From an uncultured Eubacteriales bacterium (GTDB taxonomy: Bacteria > Bacillota > Clostridia > Lachnospirales > Bianqueaceae): a DNA stretch of 26,770 nucleotides. Position 1 is the stretch's first letter; the number at the start of each line of letters is the position of its first letter. This document shows, piece after piece, positions 23,812 through 26,770 of the stretch. The stretch covers positions 1 to 26,770 of the forward strand of contig CABUPM010000020.1 in assembly GCA_902493345.1 (NCBI GenBank), given 5' to 3'. Under the pieces are notes generated by a model. The model searched no databases, was not told the origin of the DNA, and saw only the letters and a program-made list of their open reading frames with translations. A program made the position numbers and the translations under genes.

Positions 23812-25179
23812 TTACCTCCTCTTTTCCTGCCCGGCCGGACGGTAATCCAACCGCACCGCTTTCTTTTCTCCTTGCTTTAACCGGCATCCGTCGCTCATGC
23901 GCTCTGTCACGATCCATACAATATGACTGCCCACGGCTGCCAATACCATTTTCCCTCTTTGCTCCTGCGGAATCTTCTGATCAATCATATACTTCTTCAG
24001 GCTCTTTCTCCCGCCTCCGGCGCCTATATAATCTCCCGTGCGGCGTGTCCTGATACAAAGGGGCTCTGTGATTGTATCACAACTTACCCATTTTGTATAT
24101 GGATAATCCGGGATTTTCCCTGTTTTTTCTCCAGGATTTTCGCTGTATTGCGCCCGAAACTCTCCCCAGGGCGTCTCATGCCATGCTCCGTCAATATAGA
24201 GCAGCGTTTCCTCTTGTGACGGCTGTACCTCTCTCTCCTGACACAACCGGTCATAACTCTTATAAAAAACACGTCCGCCCGGCAGCGCCATCCGGCTTCC
24301 GGTCTGTTTGCCGCAAAGCTCTGTCAGCATCTGAATATGAACACTCTGGATATCCCTGAGTCCTCCGTTCCTCTCCAGCCACAACCGCAGCAGGCGTCGC
24401 CTTAAAGCTTCCGGAAGCGCTTTCCAGGCGGAGATCCGCAGCTCTCCTTCCGGACAAATCTCTGCATAATGCTTTTCGGCTTCTTCTTCCATATATGCTT
24501 CTTCCTCACGCAAGAGCCCTGCCATCTCTCCAAGCGTCCGGCTGATGGATGGATTTTTCTCACGCAGCATCGGCAGAAGCCGCATCCGGATCCAGTTGCG
24601 CGTATATGTGTCGTCTGCATTGGAAGCGTCTTCCATATATTTCAGCTGATTTTCCTGAATGTACGCGTCGATTCTCTCACGGCTGATCCCCAGAAAAGGC
24701 CGCAGAATCTGATTCTGACGCCGCTCCATCCCTCCGAGGCCCTTTAATCCGCAGCCTCGGATCAGGTGCAAAAGCACCGTTTCTGCCTGATCCTCCAGGT
24801 GATGGGCGGTTACGATATATCCGCCGTCCGCCTCCTCACGCAAAACGGCATATCGGAGATTGCGGGCCGCTTCTTCTACACTCTCGCCGGTGCGCTCCAC
24901 TCGCTCCAAAACATTGACATGGCGGATCCGACATGAAATTCCCCACTCTTCCGCGAGTTCTGTCAGCCATGTGGCCTCCTGATCGGCCTCTGGCCTCAGG
25001 CCGTGATGCACATAAACCACGCATAGCTCGAATCGCAGCTCCTGCCGCAGCTTTTTTAATACATGCAGCAGACAGATCGAGTCCCGTCCCCCGGAACAGG
25101 CTGCAATCAGTCTCTGTCCGCATCCAGCGATTCCTTCTTCCACAAGAACCCGCCGGGTTTCCGTTTCGATGTCCTGCAT
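23812..25179 (-). CDS. tilS: tRNA(Ile)-lysidine synthase
   Basis: TilS changes C34 of tRNA-Ile(CAU) to lysidine so that it reads AUA. The 455-residue protein has the PP-loop SGGRDS (29-34), the VYVHHGLRPEADQEA stretch, VTAHHLEDQAETVLLHLIRG, RNWIRMRLLPML, and the C-terminal TilS domain with RTRRTGDYIGAGGGRKSLKKYMIDQKIPQEQRGK (given here only to mark the region around residues 365-400). The ATG at 25179 has GGAGG six bases upstream. Gene order spoIIE-tilS-ftsH matches B. subtilis, but hpt, usually between tilS and ftsH, is absent. Confidence 0.96.
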   Translation of the reverse strand: MQDIETETRRVLVEEGIAGCGQRLIAACSGGRDSICLLHVLKKLRQELRFELCVVYVHHGLRPEADQEATWLTELAEEWGISCRIRHVNVLERVERTGESVEEAARNLRYAVLREEADGGYIVTAHHLEDQAETVLLHLIRGCGLKGLGGMERRQNQILRPFLGISRERIDAYIQENQLKYMEDASNADDTYTRNWIRMRLLPMLREKNPSISRTLGEMAGLLREEEAYMEEEAEKHYAEICPEGELRISAWKALPEALRRRLLRLWLERNGGLRDIQSVHIQMLTELCGKQTGSRMALPGGRVFYKSYDRLCQEREVQPSQEETLLYIDGAWHETPWGEFRAQYSENPGEKTGKIPDYPYTKWVSCDTITEPLCIRTRRTGDYIGAGGGRKSLKKYMIDQKIPQEQRGKMVLAAVGSHIVWIVTERMSDGCRLKQGEKKAVRLDYRPAGQEKRR

Positions 25180-25228
25180 GCCGCGCCTCCTTTGCCAGTT
25201 TTATCCAAAGCCGATTCTGACAGCGTTT

Positions 25229-25257
25229 ATTTTACCATAGCACCGCAGAAAAAGCAA
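25229..25257 (-). promoter_or_regulatory. Sigma-A promoter of tilS-ftsH-dusB
   Basis: The -35 TTGCTT (25257-25252) and -10 TAAAAT (25234-25229) are 17 bp apart, and a TG at the extended -10 position adds support. It begins right after the spoIIE terminator. Confidence 0.78.
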
Positions 25258-25259
25258 GT

Positions 25260-25284
25260 AAAAAGGAGGACACGAAGCCCTCCT
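25260..25284 (-). terminator. Intrinsic terminator after spoIIE
   Basis: On the minus strand AGGAGGGC (25284-25277) pairs with GTCCTCCT (25271-25264) across TTCGT, an 8-bp stem with one G-T pair. A T run follows (25264-25260). It lies two bases past the spoIIE stop codon. Confidence 0.88.
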
Positions 25285-25286
25285 GC

Positions 25287-26770
25287 CTACTTTCGACCGA
25301 TCTTCATCGCAATCACGGTCATATCGTCCCGCGCGCCGCATCCCCGTACGCTGTCAAAAATACGCCGTGCCATCTGTCGGCTTGTCGCTCCGGCTTCCTC
25401 CAAAAGCACCTGACGGATTCGCCGTTCTACCGCCTCGCATCCTTCTCTCTGGTCAAAGACCCCATCGGATGCCAGAATGATCCAATCTCCCTCATCCGCC
25501 TGATCCTGAAAAACTTCCCATTCCGCCTTCTCGATAATCCCGACCGGCACGTTGTCCGACCGGTAGATCTGTATGCGTCCCTGTCTCTTCAGAATCGTGG
25601 CCGCGCTCCCCGCCTTGGCGATATGAACACTGCCGGTATACAGGTTCATGACAGCCATATCGATCGTTGAAAAATGCTCTCCATCCCCACTCAAAAGGAG
25701 CATGGAATTGAGCAGCCGTATTGCCTCTGCCTCCTCCGCGCCCGCATTCAGGATCAGTCTCAGAAGCCGCAGCGCCCGTTCGCTCTCGCCTCCGGCCCTT
25801 TCCCCGACTCCCATACCGTCACTGATGGCTGCCACATACCGGCCTCCAGGCAGCTGCCCCATCCAGGTACTGTCCCCGCTTACGATTTCCACGCCCTTAG
25901 ACAAAATACAGCCGTCCACCCGCAGACGGCAGGTCTCCTCCATCTTCCAGTCCCATAACCCTTGACGAATCATCCGGCTGTCCGTCACCTGTATAGGAAT
26001 GCCAAGCAGCGCGCTGACCCTGCTCTCCAGCTGAACCTTCAGTTTCTTGTTATATCCCGTCCCTATCTGCATGTTTAACGTATAGCGTCCTGTCTTCAGA
26101 TCCTTTAATACCTGACTTCTCTGTACTGGGAGATTGCCGCGCGCCAATTCCTCCTGAAGCCTGCGGCTCATATTCTGATCCAGTTCCAGCTGCGTACACA
26201 GGTAATTTCTCAGATTCTGCAGCATCCCTGCCATACAGCCCAATTCCTCCGCCGCAATCTGCGCCCCGCGCCGCATACGGTTTTCCCAGCTCAGATTCAG
26301 CCGATACAATTCATAATGCCGATTGGTCCGTTTAATAAATTCTTCGCTGTTATTGCATCGATTCAAAAAGAACAGCGGGATATCCTTTTTTTCTATGATT
26401 CCTTTATACCTTGCCGCCTCCATAATCGCGCCGATGGTCTCATAGGTCTCACTGAACCGCTCTCCCCAACAGGAGGAATGATATTCGCAGCTTCCGCAGA
26501 CACGCTCTGAGAGATCCTCCAGAATTCTGCCCGTATCCAGGCTATTCAGGCTCTTCTCCCGATTGGACTCCCGCAGCACCGTCCCCAGCTCCTCCATGGC
26601 CGCGCTGCTTCTGGAAAGCATTCGGCTCATATGCTGCTGCATCGTGCGCACTTCTCCGGCCCCCGCTTCTTCCTGCAGTGTCCTGCCCCACAAAAAGCGC
26701 TCATAGAGTTTTCCCGGCACCCAGATAAAACATAGACCCGCGCCGCACAGCGACGCAAGCTCCCATACCA
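25287..26770 (-). CDS. spoIIE: Stage II sporulation protein E (3' part, cut by window edge)
   Basis: SpoIIE is the membrane PP2C phosphatase that activates sigma-F in the forespore by dephosphorylating SpoIIAA. The frame is open to the window edge, so a 5' portion (membrane helices and start) is missing; about 493 residues are visible. The first visible residues (ELASLCGAGLCFIW) look like the end of a transmembrane segment. The central regulatory region has a cysteine cluster, ERVCGSCEYHSSCW, found in clostridial SpoIIE. The C-terminal PP2C domain shows SDGMGVGERAGGES, ASDGVFD and ARDDMTVIAMK, which carry the metal-binding aspartates. A GTG at 26720 is an internal valine, not the start. The gene shows that the organism sporulates or derives from a spore former. 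Confidence 0.95.
   Translation of the reverse strand, partial: VWELASLCGAGLCFIWVPGKLYERFLWGRTLQEEAGAGEVRTMQQHMSRMLSRSSAAMEELGTVLRESNREKSLNSLDTGRILEDLSERVCGSCEYHSSCWGERFSETYETIGAIMEAARYKGIIEKKDIPLFFLNRCNNSEEFIKRTNRHYELYRLNLSWENRMRRGAQIAAEELGCMAGMLQNLRNYLCTQLELDQNMSRRLQEELARGNLPVQRSQVLKDLKTGRYTLNMQIGTGYNKKLKVQLESRVSALLGIPIQVTDSRMIRQGLWDWKMEETCRLRVDGCILSKGVEIVSGDSTWMGQLPGGRYVAAISDGMGVGERAGGESERALRLLRLILNAGAEEAEAIRLLNSMLLLSGDGEHFSTIDMAVMNLYTGSVHIAKAGSAATILKRQGRIQIYRSDNVPVGIIEKAEWEVFQDQADEGDWIILASDGVFDQREGCEAVERRIRQVLLEEAGATSRQMARRIFDSVRGCGARDDMTVIAMKIGRK

Overview
The window comes from a Gram-positive, endospore-forming Clostridia, most likely Lachnospiraceae. The reasons are spoIIE next to tilS-ftsH, cdaA-cdaR, greA-lysS, a LoaP-type NusG paralog, strong GGAGG ribosome binding sites and moderate GC content. 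This placement is inferred from gene content, not from a database search. Every gene lies on the minus strand, so transcription runs from high to low coordinates. No tRNA, rRNA, CRISPR array or insertion sequence is visible.

Read in the direction of transcription, the window has five parts. (1) 26770-25287: the 3' part of spoIIE, closed by an intrinsic terminator. (2) 25257-20637: a good promoter drives tilS, ftsH (GTG start, with its Shine-Dalgarno inside the end of tilS), a small unknown protein and dusB. (3) 20640-18570: a near-consensus promoter whose -35 box overlaps the dusB stop codon drives greA-lysS. (4) 18531-2097: an apparent 12-gene operon of about 16.4 kb. It holds two uncharacterised membrane proteins, cdaA, cdaR, a membrane-anchored MutS-like ATPase, a glycerol-1-phosphate dehydrogenase/GH43 fusion, a PD-(D/E)XK/XPD-type helicase, yycJ, a radical SAM protein, a COG2509-type flavoprotein, a LoaP-like NusG paralog and glmS. 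Junctions are mostly overlaps or gaps of a few bases, and the unit ends at a strong terminator. (5) 2048-1: a separate glycan locus. A sigma-A promoter lies downstream of an inverted pair of perfect Spo0A-box heptamers. It drives a roughly 210-nt structured leader, then a polyprenyl-phosphate sugar-1-phosphate transferase gene, which abuts a 5'-truncated rfbD remnant.

The parts fit a cell-envelope theme. GlmS makes glucosamine-6-phosphate for wall and surface glycans. CdaA/CdaR make and control c-di-AMP, which is linked to wall homeostasis in Firmicutes. The LoaP-like factor is a good candidate to control readthrough into the neighbouring polysaccharide operon through its structured leader. 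The priming transferase starts the repeat unit on the lipid carrier.

The items most worth a second look are the dehydrogenase-GH43 fusion, the LoaP/leader pair with mutually exclusive hairpins, the inverted Spo0A-box pair, and the rfbD remnant joined in frame right after the transferase stop codon.
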